A stretch of DNA of 64,000 bases from Neolewinella aurantiaca (lineage in GTDB: Bacteria > Bacteroidota > Bacteroidia > Chitinophagales > Saprospiraceae), in assembly GCF_008014675.1 (NCBI RefSeq), contig NZ_VOXD01000008.1, positions 1 to 64,000 of the forward strand. Reading direction: 5' to 3'. Position 1 is the first letter of the stretch; every line of letters begins with the position of its first letter. Positions 35,849 to 43,857 of this stretch are shown here, piece by piece. The notes under the pieces were generated by a model. The model was not told the DNA's origin and did not search any database. It saw only the letters and a list, made by a program, of their open reading frames with translations. The translations under genes were made by a program, and so were the position numbers.

Positions 35849-36886
35849 ATGCCTCACCTTACCACCTTCGGAGAGATAATGCTCCGCCTCAGTCCGCCCG
35901 ATAAACAGCGCTTCAGTCAGGCGTCCACCTTCGACCTCGTGTACGGCGGTGGCGAAGCCAACGTTGCCGCCTCGTTGGCCAATTACGGCATCGGGGCAAC
36001 CTTCGTATCCCGGCTTCCCGACAACTGCATCGGCGACGGAGCATTGCGCTTCCTCCAGGCCAAATCCGTTAACTGCGACCACGTGGTGCGCGGCGGCGAG
36101 CGGCTGGGAATCTATTTCATAGAAATGGGAGACATGCAGCGCGGACCAAAAGTGGTCTACGACCGGTCCCACTCCAGTATGGTTTCGTTGGTTCCTGGCC
36201 AGATCGACTGGGAGGCAGCCTTTCAGGGCTCCGATTGGTTCCATTGGTCCGGCGTGGTGCCGGCCCTTGGCCAGGCCGCAGCCGATGAGTGCCTCATCGC
36301 CTGCCAGACGGCTGCAAGGATGGGGCTCACCATCAGTACCGACATCAACTACCGCGCCAAAATGTGGAAGTACGGCAAGCACCCGCGCGAAGTCCTGCCC
36401 GCAATGGTGGAGTACAGCGACATCATCCTGGCCAACGATTTCGACGCCGAATTCTGCTTCGGTCTACAACTGCCAAAGACGGATGCAAGCAAGGATGTCG
36501 CCGCAGACCATAAAGCTTTCCTGGCGGCCGGGAAAGCGTTTATGAAAAGGTTTCCAAAGCTAAAAAAGGTGATCGCAACCCAGCGCCAGTCTCATTCGGC
36601 CAGCCACCATTCCTGGTCGGCACTGCTGTACGACGGTAAACAGCTCATCACGGCGCCAACCTACGAACTCACGCACCTCGTTGACCGTGTCGGTGGCGGA
36701 GACAGCTTCGTAGGCGGACTTATCTACGGGCTGATGACCTGGCCTGATAACAACGATAAAGCGCTTCACTTTGCGGTGGCAGCCTCAGCCCTCAAGCATT
36801 CCGTTTTCGGAGACCTTAACCGTGTAAGACTCAAGGAAGTAAAGCAGTTCATGAAAGGCAATGCTTCAGGCCGGATAAGCAGATAA
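35849..36886 (+). CDS. kdgK: 2-keto-3-deoxygluconate kinase (PfkB family), copy 1
   Basis: A 345-residue ribokinase-like sugar kinase that phosphorylates 2-keto-3-deoxygluconate (KDG) to KDPG in the cytoplasm. Visible motifs are YGGGEANVAASLANYG near the N-terminus (sugar site) and the PfkB signature VDRVGGGDSFVGGL with the catalytic Asp (~280). The start is ATG 35,849, where similarity to the second copy (41,938-42,975) begins; the frame continues upstream to 35,594 only through the terminator region. The paralogue shares most of its sequence, so the roles overlap or differ in regulation. Confidence 0.88.
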   Translation: MPHLTTFGEIMLRLSPPDKQRFSQASTFDLVYGGGEANVAASLANYGIGATFVSRLPDNCIGDGALRFLQAKSVNCDHVVRGGERLGIYFIEMGDMQRGPKVVYDRSHSSMVSLVPGQIDWEAAFQGSDWFHWSGVVPALGQAAADECLIACQTAARMGLTISTDINYRAKMWKYGKHPREVLPAMVEYSDIILANDFDAEFCFGLQLPKTDASKDVAADHKAFLAAGKAFMKRFPKLKKVIATQRQSHSASHHSWSALLYDGKQLITAPTYELTHLVDRVGGGDSFVGGLIYGLMTWPDNNDKALHFAVAASALKHSVFGDLNRVRLKEVKQFMKGNASGRISR

Positions 36887-36932
36887 AGAGGTTAATAAGT
36901 CAGCCTTGTTTCATTACTCCGCCTAATCAGCA

Positions 36933-37016
36933 GGCGGGGACGCAGGTGCAGGGTTGCGGACAAAAGATCGCTCCGGCCCTGCTCATTGTCCTTAACCTTG
37001 TACCTGCGACCGCGCC
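36933..37016. repeat. Dispersed palindromic repeat, inverted order of arms
   Basis: Right-type arm GGCGGGGACGCAGGTGCA (36,933-36,950) comes first and left-type arm TGTACCTGCGACCGCGCC (36,999-37,016) second, with ~48 bp between. It sits between convergent genes and may serve as a terminator. Confidence 0.6.
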
Positions 37017-37045
37017 GCATAATGCTTCGGATCCCTTAACCCGGA

Positions 37046-38146
37046 TCAGTCGCCGTCCGCATCCGTTACCGTAAGCACAACGCTGATGCTGCTCGACAGA
37101 TCGACCCTCATCAGCACCAACAACGCCTGATAATCGGCCGTCAGTTGCGAGATGGCCGCTGTGTCATCGGTTACGAGTTCGCCCAGGGTGGTGTTGCGCT
37201 GGCTCAGGGCATCCAGATTCGCCGCCACCTTCTCGATCGCCGCCGCAATGCGCGGCGCGACGTCGGTATTGCCCAACTCCGCGAGGTAATCATCGAAGCC
37301 ATAGCCGTTTCCGGCCGACTCCCCGCCGTAGTAAGCCAGTTCCCATTCGGCAAAACCTGCCCGAAGGCACGCAAGCGAATACGCCGCAAAAGGCGTTTCC
37401 ACCAGGCTGGCATCAGGAGCCTCCCCACTCTCTTCGCCCGACGGGGTACGTAGCCGGAAGCGAATGGTTTTGTCGAGCTGGTTGATCAATCCGTTAACGA
37501 ACTGGTTCTGACCACCGCCAACACTGAGGCCGGTATTCGTCGTGAAAGCAGGGCCGGCCTCTAACCAACGATTGTTGAGTTCCGTTGCCACCGTGGTCAG
37601 GTAATGGGAGAGCGCCTGCAGGTAATCCCTGCGCGCGGCATCGTTGGTGAAGCGCTGAACCGTGGTGGATTCGTCTTCGGCAAACAACAGGTACTCCAAA
37701 GTGCCCAACCCGATGATGGAAGATCCCCGGCTGCTGATGTACGCTTCATCGATCGTTTCTCCGGCGTTGATGGCATCGTCGATGCCTTCTGTGTCCACCG
37801 GCCAACGGTGAATGCGGGTATGGAGAAAGAAGTTGGACACCGGCCCAAAGTCGTACACCTCGCACATTTTCCACTGATCCGTGGCGGAGCGCCAGCGAAG
37901 TTGTACTTCCGCCAGATTTTGAGTGTCCGGGTTTGCAGCGAATGCATCTGCGGCGGTTTGCAAGGCAGTTGCCTCAGCAACGAACGCAGCATGGGCCGGG
38001 ACAATGCCGTTGTTGAATACAGCACTTAGTTGGAGGCCCCGCGGATCGGAATAATCGGGCTCGGATTCGTCTTTGCCGCATCCGATGATCAGCAAAACAG
38101 TAAACAGTGCCGGAGCGATCCAGTACGCTAAAGAAGTCGTTTTCAT
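37046..38146 (-). CDS. Imelysin-family lipoprotein
   Basis: A 366-residue lipoprotein (FTVLLIIGC, Cys ~23) with an imelysin (peptidase M75-like) domain: repeated helical halves, W-R-SATDQW near residue 85, GLGTLEYLLFAED near 150. Imelysin proteins take part in iron acquisition at the cell surface; most are not proteases. Its start codon shares a base with the stop of the di-haem oxidase gene (TAATG), so the two are translationally coupled. The protein ends VVLTVTDADGD. Confidence 0.85.
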   Translation of the reverse strand: MKTTSLAYWIAPALFTVLLIIGCGKDESEPDYSDPRGLQLSAVFNNGIVPAHAAFVAEATALQTAADAFAANPDTQNLAEVQLRWRSATDQWKMCEVYDFGPVSNFFLHTRIHRWPVDTEGIDDAINAGETIDEAYISSRGSSIIGLGTLEYLLFAEDESTTVQRFTNDAARRDYLQALSHYLTTVATELNNRWLEAGPAFTTNTGLSVGGGQNQFVNGLINQLDKTIRFRLRTPSGEESGEAPDASLVETPFAAYSLACLRAGFAEWELAYYGGESAGNGYGFDDYLAELGNTDVAPRIAAAIEKVAANLDALSQRNTTLGELVTDDTAAISQLTADYQALLVLMRVDLSSSISVVLTVTDADGD

Positions 38147-39555
38147 TACAGAGAATTTAGGAATGCCAGGAGATCGTCACGCTCGGAAGCGCTGAGCTCT
38201 TTGAAGCCTTCCCTGCTGTCGGCGGCTTCGCCGCCGTGCCAGAGAATGGCTTCCTCCAGGTCACGGGCCCGGCCGTCGTGCAGGTAATTCGTATGTCCGT
38301 TAACAATGTTGAAAAGGCCGATTCCCCACAGTGGCGGCGTTCGCCACTCCTGGCCTGTGGCCAGAAATTCGGGCGAGTTATCGGCCAGCCCTTCGCCCAT
38401 GTCGTGCAGCAGCATATCGGTGTATGGTCTGATCGTCTGCCCCGAAAGAACCGGAAAATCAGGGTGATCGCCGGTTACGATCTCTTCCCGGTGGCAAGAG
38501 CTGCAGTTCAGTCGCCGGAAGATTTCTTTCCCGCGCAGGACGTCCTGTGCTTCCCAGTTTCTACGTCCTGGCACAGCAAGGGTACTGGAGTAAAGGGTTA
38601 CCTTCTGCAGGTTATCCATCGGTATTTCGGGGCTACCGCCATTGGCCAGTTCACTGCAATCTTCGCTGGGCGGGCAGTTCTCGTCGGGGAAAAGGTCGGA
38701 AGTGATACCGAGGTCGCCGGCAAAAGCCGCCGCAACCTGCTGTAATACGGAAGGCTGGTTGGCCTTCCAGCCGAAACGACCGGGGCGCAGATCATCGGCC
38801 ACCACGTCGTAGACATAGTTGACTTTCCCGCTGATACCGTCGCCATCGGCGTCGTTCGGGTCCGCCATCGCCAGGAGGGTCGTTTCATCGATGGCCTCGA
38901 GTAAGCCCAGGCCAACCATCTGGTTAGCAATGCGGGGTGAGATGTTGGTAGCTGTCAACTCACCCTGCGTCAGTTCACCGATACGGTAATTGGGGCGTTG
39001 CAGCTCGTAAGGAGAGCCATCGGCATAACTCCCGGTAATGGTTTCGTAGTCGATAGAGAAGGCTGCTTCGGTATCTACGTTCAGGACGCTCTGGTCCTGA
39101 AGCTGCCCGCCGTAATAGGGATCCGGGATGGGATCTCCCGCCAGGGCGTTGCCGGTGCTCAGGCGCAGCAGCAGGCCGTGAGAAACTTCGCCGGGGTATG
39201 CTGGTGGCCGGCCCCGACCATCTTTGAAGTGGCAACCCGAGCACGAGCGGGCGTTGAAAAGGGGTCCCAGGCCATCCCGCGCAGTGGTCGACGCCGGCGC
39301 GGTAACCCAGTTCTGGTTGAAGAGAGAATTACCCGTAAAGAAATTGAGACCGTCGGTTTCCGACAGGCCCGGCGCCTGAAAACTGAAGGCATCATCGTCG
39401 GCAGCAAATATCGTCGTCGTTCCTCCCGAGAGTTCTTCGCCGTTAACAGAACGAAGAGACAAATCATCTTTCTCGCAACTCTGCAGGAAAATCAACAGGG
39501 AAAAGGCTAAAAAAGGCCACCCTGGCAGTACGGTAAATTGGGAACTCTTCATCAA
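38146..39555 (-). CDS. Di-haem oxidoreductase (DHOR/DUF1111, 'thiol oxidoreductase') lipoprotein
   Basis: A 469-residue protein with a lipoprotein signal (LLIFLQSC) and two haem c sites: CSGCH (~105) and CSSCH (~355), both with downstream GRG/EEI contexts typical of this family. Members are periplasmic cytochromes related to the MauG/peroxidase group and are regularly found between imelysin genes in iron-uptake operons. Here it lies exactly between two imelysin genes, which supports that role. The actual electron partner is unknown. Confidence 0.88.
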   Translation of the reverse strand: MMKSSQFTVLPGWPFLAFSLLIFLQSCEKDDLSLRSVNGEELSGGTTTIFAADDDAFSFQAPGLSETDGLNFFTGNSLFNQNWVTAPASTTARDGLGPLFNARSCSGCHFKDGRGRPPAYPGEVSHGLLLRLSTGNALAGDPIPDPYYGGQLQDQSVLNVDTEAAFSIDYETITGSYADGSPYELQRPNYRIGELTQGELTATNISPRIANQMVGLGLLEAIDETTLLAMADPNDADGDGISGKVNYVYDVVADDLRPGRFGWKANQPSVLQQVAAAFAGDLGITSDLFPDENCPPSEDCSELANGGSPEIPMDNLQKVTLYSSTLAVPGRRNWEAQDVLRGKEIFRRLNCSSCHREEIVTGDHPDFPVLSGQTIRPYTDMLLHDMGEGLADNSPEFLATGQEWRTPPLWGIGLFNIVNGHTNYLHDGRARDLEEAILWHGGEAADSREGFKELSASERDDLLAFLNSL

Positions 39556-39664
39556 AAAAGGACATAATTTTCGGTGTAGGGATAAAAGTACTTAGCGCTT
39601 AGGCGCCACGAACGGGTCCCCTAAGCGCTAAACACTTTATACATCAATTGTTCATTACCGGTTT

Positions 39665-40831
39665 CTACTCGATACGAACCTCGATGCCGATGGCGTCACC
39701 GCCTTCAACGATCTTGTCGCCAAGTGCGCGCAGAGCGGTCACAGCAGCAAGTACGTTCGGGCGGGTGCTGTCGTCAGAAATGGCGTAATCAAAAGGAATC
39801 GCGGTTTCGTAAACCGCCAATTCAGCGGCTTCGAGGTGAGCGAAAATTTCTCCAGCGAGAACCGGGTCAGCTTCCAGGATGAGGTCAGCGATGGAAGCGC
39901 CTTCTACGTCGTTGATGGCACGGGCGAGGTAGACGTCGCGGATACCGTCGTAGTTGAGGCGAAGATCGCGGTGGGTATTGTCGGAGAAGCAAGAGTGCTC
40001 ATCTTCCTGATCACGGTTGTCGTAAGCGACGAATACACGCTCACCGGCAAGTTCGGACTTAGAAAGTGTAGCAATGGCGGTCATCATGTCGCTCAGTGAA
40101 GTAGCGTCGTCCTGTGCGAGGAAAGCCGTACGGTAAGGTCCACCAACGGCCCACTGATCGATGAGGATCTGGAGGTGATCGAGCAGGAGTTCGGAACAAG
40201 CTTTGAGGTAAGCGCGGCGGCGGTCCTGGTTGTCGGCGGTGCCACCGTCAACGAAGTCAGTGAAGGAACGCTGACCAGCTTCGAGTGCTGAAGGAGCCGT
40301 GAGGTCTTGTCCCCACAGGAGGAACTCGATAGCGTGGTAGCCTACGCTTACGTTTTCTTCGCCACCTTGTCCGTTCAGGTCTGCAAGAGCGTCCTTAGTG
40401 ATGGTTGGCAGCAGTGCGGGAGAATTGATGAGGCCTGCATCACTGTCGTCATCAACATAGTCAATGTAAGCTTCGTCGAGTGGCCATGAGTTGAGGAGAC
40501 CTTCGGGGCCTTCTTCGCCGTCAATTACGTCGATGGGTCCGTTGGCGAAGCGGTACGCTTCGGTTGGTCCGTAAGATTCACGGGCGGCGAGCCATGCGTC
40601 CTTAGCGGCTTGCTGAGTCGTTGCGGTAGGGTCAGCGATGAACGCAGCAATTGCGGCGTCGAGGGTTACTGCATCAGCGCGCGCAGCTTCGTAGTTAGAG
40701 AGTACGAGGTCGGCGTAATCTGCCTTAACCTCATCCTGAGAAGTAAGAAGCGTAATGTCGTCGTCGTCTTCACATGAAGTAAAGCTCATTACGATGCACA
40801 TGGAGAGGAGGAGGTAAAAATATTTAGTCAT
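39665..40831 (-). CDS. Imelysin-family lipoprotein, first gene of operon
   Basis: A 388-residue lipoprotein (CIVMSFTSCEDDDD, Cys ~20, followed by acidic residues as in surface-exposed lipoproteins of this phylum). The imelysin signature GxHxxE is present in GYHAIEFLLWGQD (~165). It is followed at 110 bp by the di-haem oxidase and a second, divergent imelysin. A promoter-like -7 element lies just upstream. Confidence 0.87.
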   Translation of the reverse strand: MTKYFYLLLSMCIVMSFTSCEDDDDITLLTSQDEVKADYADLVLSNYEAARADAVTLDAAIAAFIADPTATTQQAAKDAWLAARESYGPTEAYRFANGPIDVIDGEEGPEGLLNSWPLDEAYIDYVDDDSDAGLINSPALLPTITKDALADLNGQGGEENVSVGYHAIEFLLWGQDLTAPSALEAGQRSFTDFVDGGTADNQDRRRAYLKACSELLLDHLQILIDQWAVGGPYRTAFLAQDDATSLSDMMTAIATLSKSELAGERVFVAYDNRDQEDEHSCFSDNTHRDLRLNYDGIRDVYLARAINDVEGASIADLILEADPVLAGEIFAHLEAAELAVYETAIPFDYAISDDSTRPNVLAAVTALRALGDKIVEGGDAIGIEVRIE

Positions 40832-40859
40832 AAGTATTCCTATTGGATGTTTGGGGGCG

Positions 40860-40867
40860 CAAAACTA
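40860..40867 (-). promoter_or_regulatory. Predicted -7 promoter element of imelysin operon
   Basis: On the minus strand the bases read TAGTTTTG, an exact match to the Bacteroidota TAnnTTTG consensus, 29 bp before the start codon and within an AT-rich stretch. No clear -33 TTG is seen. Confidence 0.4.
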
Positions 40868-41063
40868 TACTTATTTAGACTATTTAAAAATAGATTTATT
40901 GATTTTTTAGCTTCCCTGTTGTTCTTTAACACATTCTGAACCTCGGCTTAATGAAGAGCCGGCGGCATTTGATTCTTGATTTACGGCCACCGTCAGAAAT
41001 CCGTTCGCAGTAGCCCCGGCTTCAGCCGGTGGTTTATTTACCACTTCACAAAAGCCAAAGCCC

Positions 41064-41110
41064 CAAAACAAAAGCTGCCAGCAACACACGGGTAGTGTGC
41101 TGCTGGCAGC
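41064..41110 (-). terminator. Terminator of the kdgK-eda operon
   Basis: Read on the minus strand: a 16-bp stem with one mismatch (GCTGCCAGCAGCACAC / GTGTGTTGCTGGCAGC) and a 5-nt loop, followed by TTTTGTTTTG. It lies 48 bp after the eda stop codon. Confidence 0.85.
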
Positions 41111-41157
41111 CAGATTTCAGAACGCAGCGCGCTGAGCGCGCTTTGTACAGGTATAAC

Positions 41158-41817
41158 CTACCCTTTAGCTTCCGCTACAAGGGCGATACACTTAGCGGCA
41201 AGTTCTTCCATGCCTTTGTAATCGCCGTTGGCGAGCAGGTCTTTGCGCAGCAGACCCGAGCCCATGCCTACGGCAACCGCACCTTCGCCAAACCAGCGGC
41301 TGAGGTTTTCGGCGTTAGGTGCAACACCTCCGGTAACCATGATGCTTGTTTGCGGAGACGGAGCGAGCAGGGACTTGATGAAGCCCGGAGCTACAGCATT
41401 ACCCGGAAAGCACTTCACGATTTCAGCACCAAGGCTTTCGGCCCGGCCGATTTCGGAGGGCGTGAAACAGCCCGGCATCCAACCGATCTTACGGCGGTTA
41501 CAGAGCGGCGCGATTTCCTCTACGAGCATGGGGCTAACGATGAAGTCTGCGCCTAACTGAATGTAGAGTGCTGCGGTTGGTGCATCCACCACGGAGCCAA
41601 CGCCAAGGGCAAGGTCCGGGTAGTTCTCGCGGCAGTGCTCGGCCATCAGGTCAAAGACCTTATGCGCACCAACGCCGCGGTTGGTGTACTCGAAACTGCG
41701 CATTCCACCGGCGTAGATGGCATCGATTACTTTTTTTGCTTTGTCTACTTCTGCGATGTAAGCCAGGGGCACGATGGCCTGGTCCAGTACCGTACGGTAA
41801 ACGTCTAATCTTCTCAT
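41158..41817 (-). CDS. eda: KDPG/KHG aldolase
   Basis: A 219-residue class I aldolase that splits 2-keto-3-deoxy-6-phosphogluconate to pyruvate and glyceraldehyde-3-phosphate, the last step of uronate breakdown. Family marks include the ALxxGGxxxxE-like IYAGGMRSFEYTNR, GVGSVVDAPTA, the Schiff-base Lys in EIVKCFPGN (Lys ~140) and the phosphate loop VTGGVAP. ATG 41,817 (MRRLDVYR) is preferred to the frame start at 41,862, which would read through an intergenic hairpin. The second KDG kinase lies upstream in the same operon. Confidence 0.9.
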   Translation of the reverse strand: MRRLDVYRTVLDQAIVPLAYIAEVDKAKKVIDAIYAGGMRSFEYTNRGVGAHKVFDLMAEHCRENYPDLALGVGSVVDAPTAALYIQLGADFIVSPMLVEEIAPLCNRRKIGWMPGCFTPSEIGRAESLGAEIVKCFPGNAVAPGFIKSLLAPSPQTSIMVTGGVAPNAENLSRWFGEGAVAVGMGSGLLRKDLLANGDYKGMEELAAKCIALVAEAKG

Positions 41818-41832
41818 TCTTTTCACTTTGTG

Positions 41833-41880
41833 AAAACCCCGGACTCCGCTCATGCTTTGCACGCGCTGCGTCCGGGGTTT
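41833..41880 (-). promoter_or_regulatory. Hairpin between kdgK and eda
   Basis: AAACCCCGGAC/GTCCGGGGTTT (11-bp arms, 41,834-41,844 and 41,870-41,880) in the kdgK-eda gap. A second inverted repeat TTTTCAC-ttt-GTGAAAA (41,820-41,836) overlaps the eda ribosome-binding region. It may be a partial terminator or an mRNA stability element that adjusts eda expression. Confidence 0.5.
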
Positions 41881-41937
41881 ACTTTGATTAAATCCTTACG
41901 GATTAGTTTGGGTTTACACCTGAGTGCTAATGCACCC

Positions 41938-42975
41938 TTAGCGGCTAACGCGGCCGGAACCGTCTCCATCCATGAGCGCCATCACTTCTTCGGGAGTAGC
42001 CAGGTTGGCATCGCCGAAGATGGAGTGCTTGAGGGCAGAAGCAGCAACGGCAAAGCGCAGTGCCTTTGCGTCGTCGTCTGGCCAGGTCTGGAGGCTGTAA
42101 ATGAGACCACCCATAAAGCTGTCGCCACCGCCAACGCGGTCAACGATGTGGCTGAGTTGGTAAGTAGGAGCGGTGTACATCTTCTCGCCGTCCCACATTA
42201 CACCAGACCAGGTGTTGTGGCTGGCAGAGATGGAACCACGCAGGGTGGTGATCACCTTCTTCGCTTTCGGGAAGCGCTTCATGAGCGCCTTACAAACGGG
42301 AAGGTAAGCTTCGGGGTCCATGGTGTCTCCCTTGGTTACGTCTACCGATTCGGGGTGAATATCAAAGTGCTTCTCAGCGTCTTCTTCGTTACCGAGGATG
42401 ATGTCGCAGTGCTCTACGAGCGCGGGCATGATCTCCTGCGGAGACTTACCGTACTTCCATAGTTTCTTGCGGTAGTTGAGGTCGGTAGAGATGGTGATGC
42501 CTTTGGCCGCAGCGACTTTACAGGCTTCGAGACAAGCATCAGCAGCGGTTTGGCTCAGAGCGGGGGTGATACCCGTCCAGTGGAACCAGTCTACGTCTTC
42601 GAATACAGAGTCCCAGTCGATCTCGCCGGGTTCGATGGTCGCCATACCGGAGTGGGCACGGTCGTAAACTACCTTGGAACCGCGCTGCATTGCTCCGGTT
42701 TCGAGGAAGTAAATACCGAGGCGCTCGCCACCGCGTACAACGTGGCTGGTGTCTACACCACGGCCACGAAGGGCCATCATGGCGCAATCGCCGATGTCGT
42801 TCTTAGGGATGCGGGTAACAAAACGGGCATCCATACCGTAGTTCGCCAGCGTGACGGCTACGTTGCTTTCGCCGCCACCGTAGATGACTTCGAAGGAGTT
42901 GGCTTGTGAAAAACGTTTCCAGCCGGGAGGGCTGAGGCGAAGCATGATCTCGCCGAAGGTTACAATACGTGGCAC
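41938..42975 (-). CDS. kdgK: 2-keto-3-deoxygluconate kinase (PfkB family), copy 2
   Basis: A PfkB kinase (345 residues from the GTG at 42,975) with YGGGESNVAVTLANYG and VDRVGGGDSFMGGL, closely similar over its full length to copy 1. The open frame runs to ATG 43,035, but that extension contains the palindrome TTCTGTGT-N7-ACACGGTT, a probable operator; the GTG start also matches the N-terminus of copy 1 (IVTFGEIMLRLSPP versus LTTFGEIMLRLSPP). The gene forms an operon with eda 120 bp downstream, placing KDG phosphorylation and KDPG cleavage together. Confidence 0.88.
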   Translation of the reverse strand: MPRIVTFGEIMLRLSPPGWKRFSQANSFEVIYGGGESNVAVTLANYGMDARFVTRIPKNDIGDCAMMALRGRGVDTSHVVRGGERLGIYFLETGAMQRGSKVVYDRAHSGMATIEPGEIDWDSVFEDVDWFHWTGITPALSQTAADACLEACKVAAAKGITISTDLNYRKKLWKYGKSPQEIMPALVEHCDIILGNEEDAEKHFDIHPESVDVTKGDTMDPEAYLPVCKALMKRFPKAKKVITTLRGSISASHNTWSGVMWDGEKMYTAPTYQLSHIVDRVGGGDSFMGGLIYSLQTWPDDDAKALRFAVAASALKHSIFGDANLATPEEVMALMDGDGSGRVSR

Positions 42976-43003
42976 TTCAAGTTGATTTTGTAGGGTGATC
43001 CAT

Positions 43004-43026
43004 TTCTGTGTTGCAAAAACACGGTT
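43004..43026. promoter_or_regulatory. Candidate uronate-regulon operator before kdgK-eda
   Basis: TTCTGTGT-TGCAAAA-ACACGGTT, 28 bp before the GTG start of kdgK copy 2. It has the same 8-7-8 structure as 62,063-62,085 (perfect) and 51,602-51,624 (half conserved). Confidence 0.5.
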
Positions 43027-43154
43027 TAACACCACAAAGGTAATTACGTATTTTTCTAATACAACTCCTTTATTTTCACCATCCTCACTCAGAAGGTGTT
43101 AAAATCGTTTTTTTTACAACGACTACCGTGCAATGGATTGCATTTTAACCCATC

Positions 43155-43208
43155 TTGCACCTGCGTGCGCGCCGTTTGACCACCATTTTGCGCGAACGCC
43201 GGTGCAGG
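43155..43208. repeat. Dispersed palindromic repeat, imperfect copy
   Basis: Left arm TTGCACCTGCGTGCGCGCC (43,155-43,173) and right arm GCGCGAACGCCGGTGCAGG (43,190-43,208), in the divergent gap between kdgK and the SnoaL-like gene. Confidence 0.7.
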
Positions 43209-43272
43209 GAAGGTTATGAGTGCCGGGACCTGAATAAATTTCATATCATGAAGCTTCAAAACCACTATATCG

Positions 43273-43650
43273 ATGAACCCAACTACTAACAAGCAAACCG
43301 CCGAGGCATTTTATCGCATGGCCTACGAAGGCAACCCCGCCGGGGCCGTCGAAAAATATGTCGGGAGCACCTACATTCAACACAACCCCGCCGTAGCCGA
43401 TGGTCCCGCAGGCTTTATCGATTACTTCGAACGAATGCACCGCGAATACCCCGAAAAATCGCTCCGCTTTCTACGCTGCATTGCCGAAGGCGATCTCGTC
43501 GCTCTCCACACCCACCAAACCTGGCCCGGCAACGATCAGTACGTAACCATGGACTTTTTCCGCTTTGATGAGGATGGGAAAATAGTGGAACACTGGGACG
43601 CGATTCAGCAGGTTCCGAACGAGATGGCCCACGAAAACGGAATGATCTAG
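43273..43650 (+). CDS. SnoaL-like / NTF2-fold protein
   Basis: A 125-residue cytoplasmic protein with the SnoaL-like polyketide-cyclase pattern: AEAFYRMAYEG at the N-terminus, YIQHNPAVADGPAGF in the middle and FFRFDEDGKIVEHWDAIQQVP near the end. Such small alpha+beta barrels are often predicted isomerases or binding proteins; no substrate is evident. It is a single gene with no partner in an operon. Confidence 0.85.
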   Translation: MNPTTNKQTAEAFYRMAYEGNPAGAVEKYVGSTYIQHNPAVADGPAGFIDYFERMHREYPEKSLRFLRCIAEGDLVALHTHQTWPGNDQYVTMDFFRFDEDGKIVEHWDAIQQVPNEMAHENGMI

Positions 43651-43857
43651 CGCCCCCGGGCGCCCTTCAAAACCCGGCCAGAGCCGGCCCGCGATCGCAG
43701 ATTTCCAGTCCGATGCCCAAAGGTCAGATTCAAAAAACCAAAAGTGTTAGATTTTGATGATTTTGTAGGACAGTACAGGATAGTACAATTTTCAGGGTTT
43801 GCTATTATGCCGCTACATTTCGCTTCAGAATTGTAAACCCCATATACTTAAATCATC

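Larger units (their letters stand above)
40832..41157. other. Intergenic region between eda and imelysin operon
   Basis: 326 bp with no gene. It contains the imelysin promoter (near 40,860), a CCGGCT/AGCCGG hairpin near 41,014-41,027, and the eda terminator (41,064-41,110). Confidence 0.6.
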
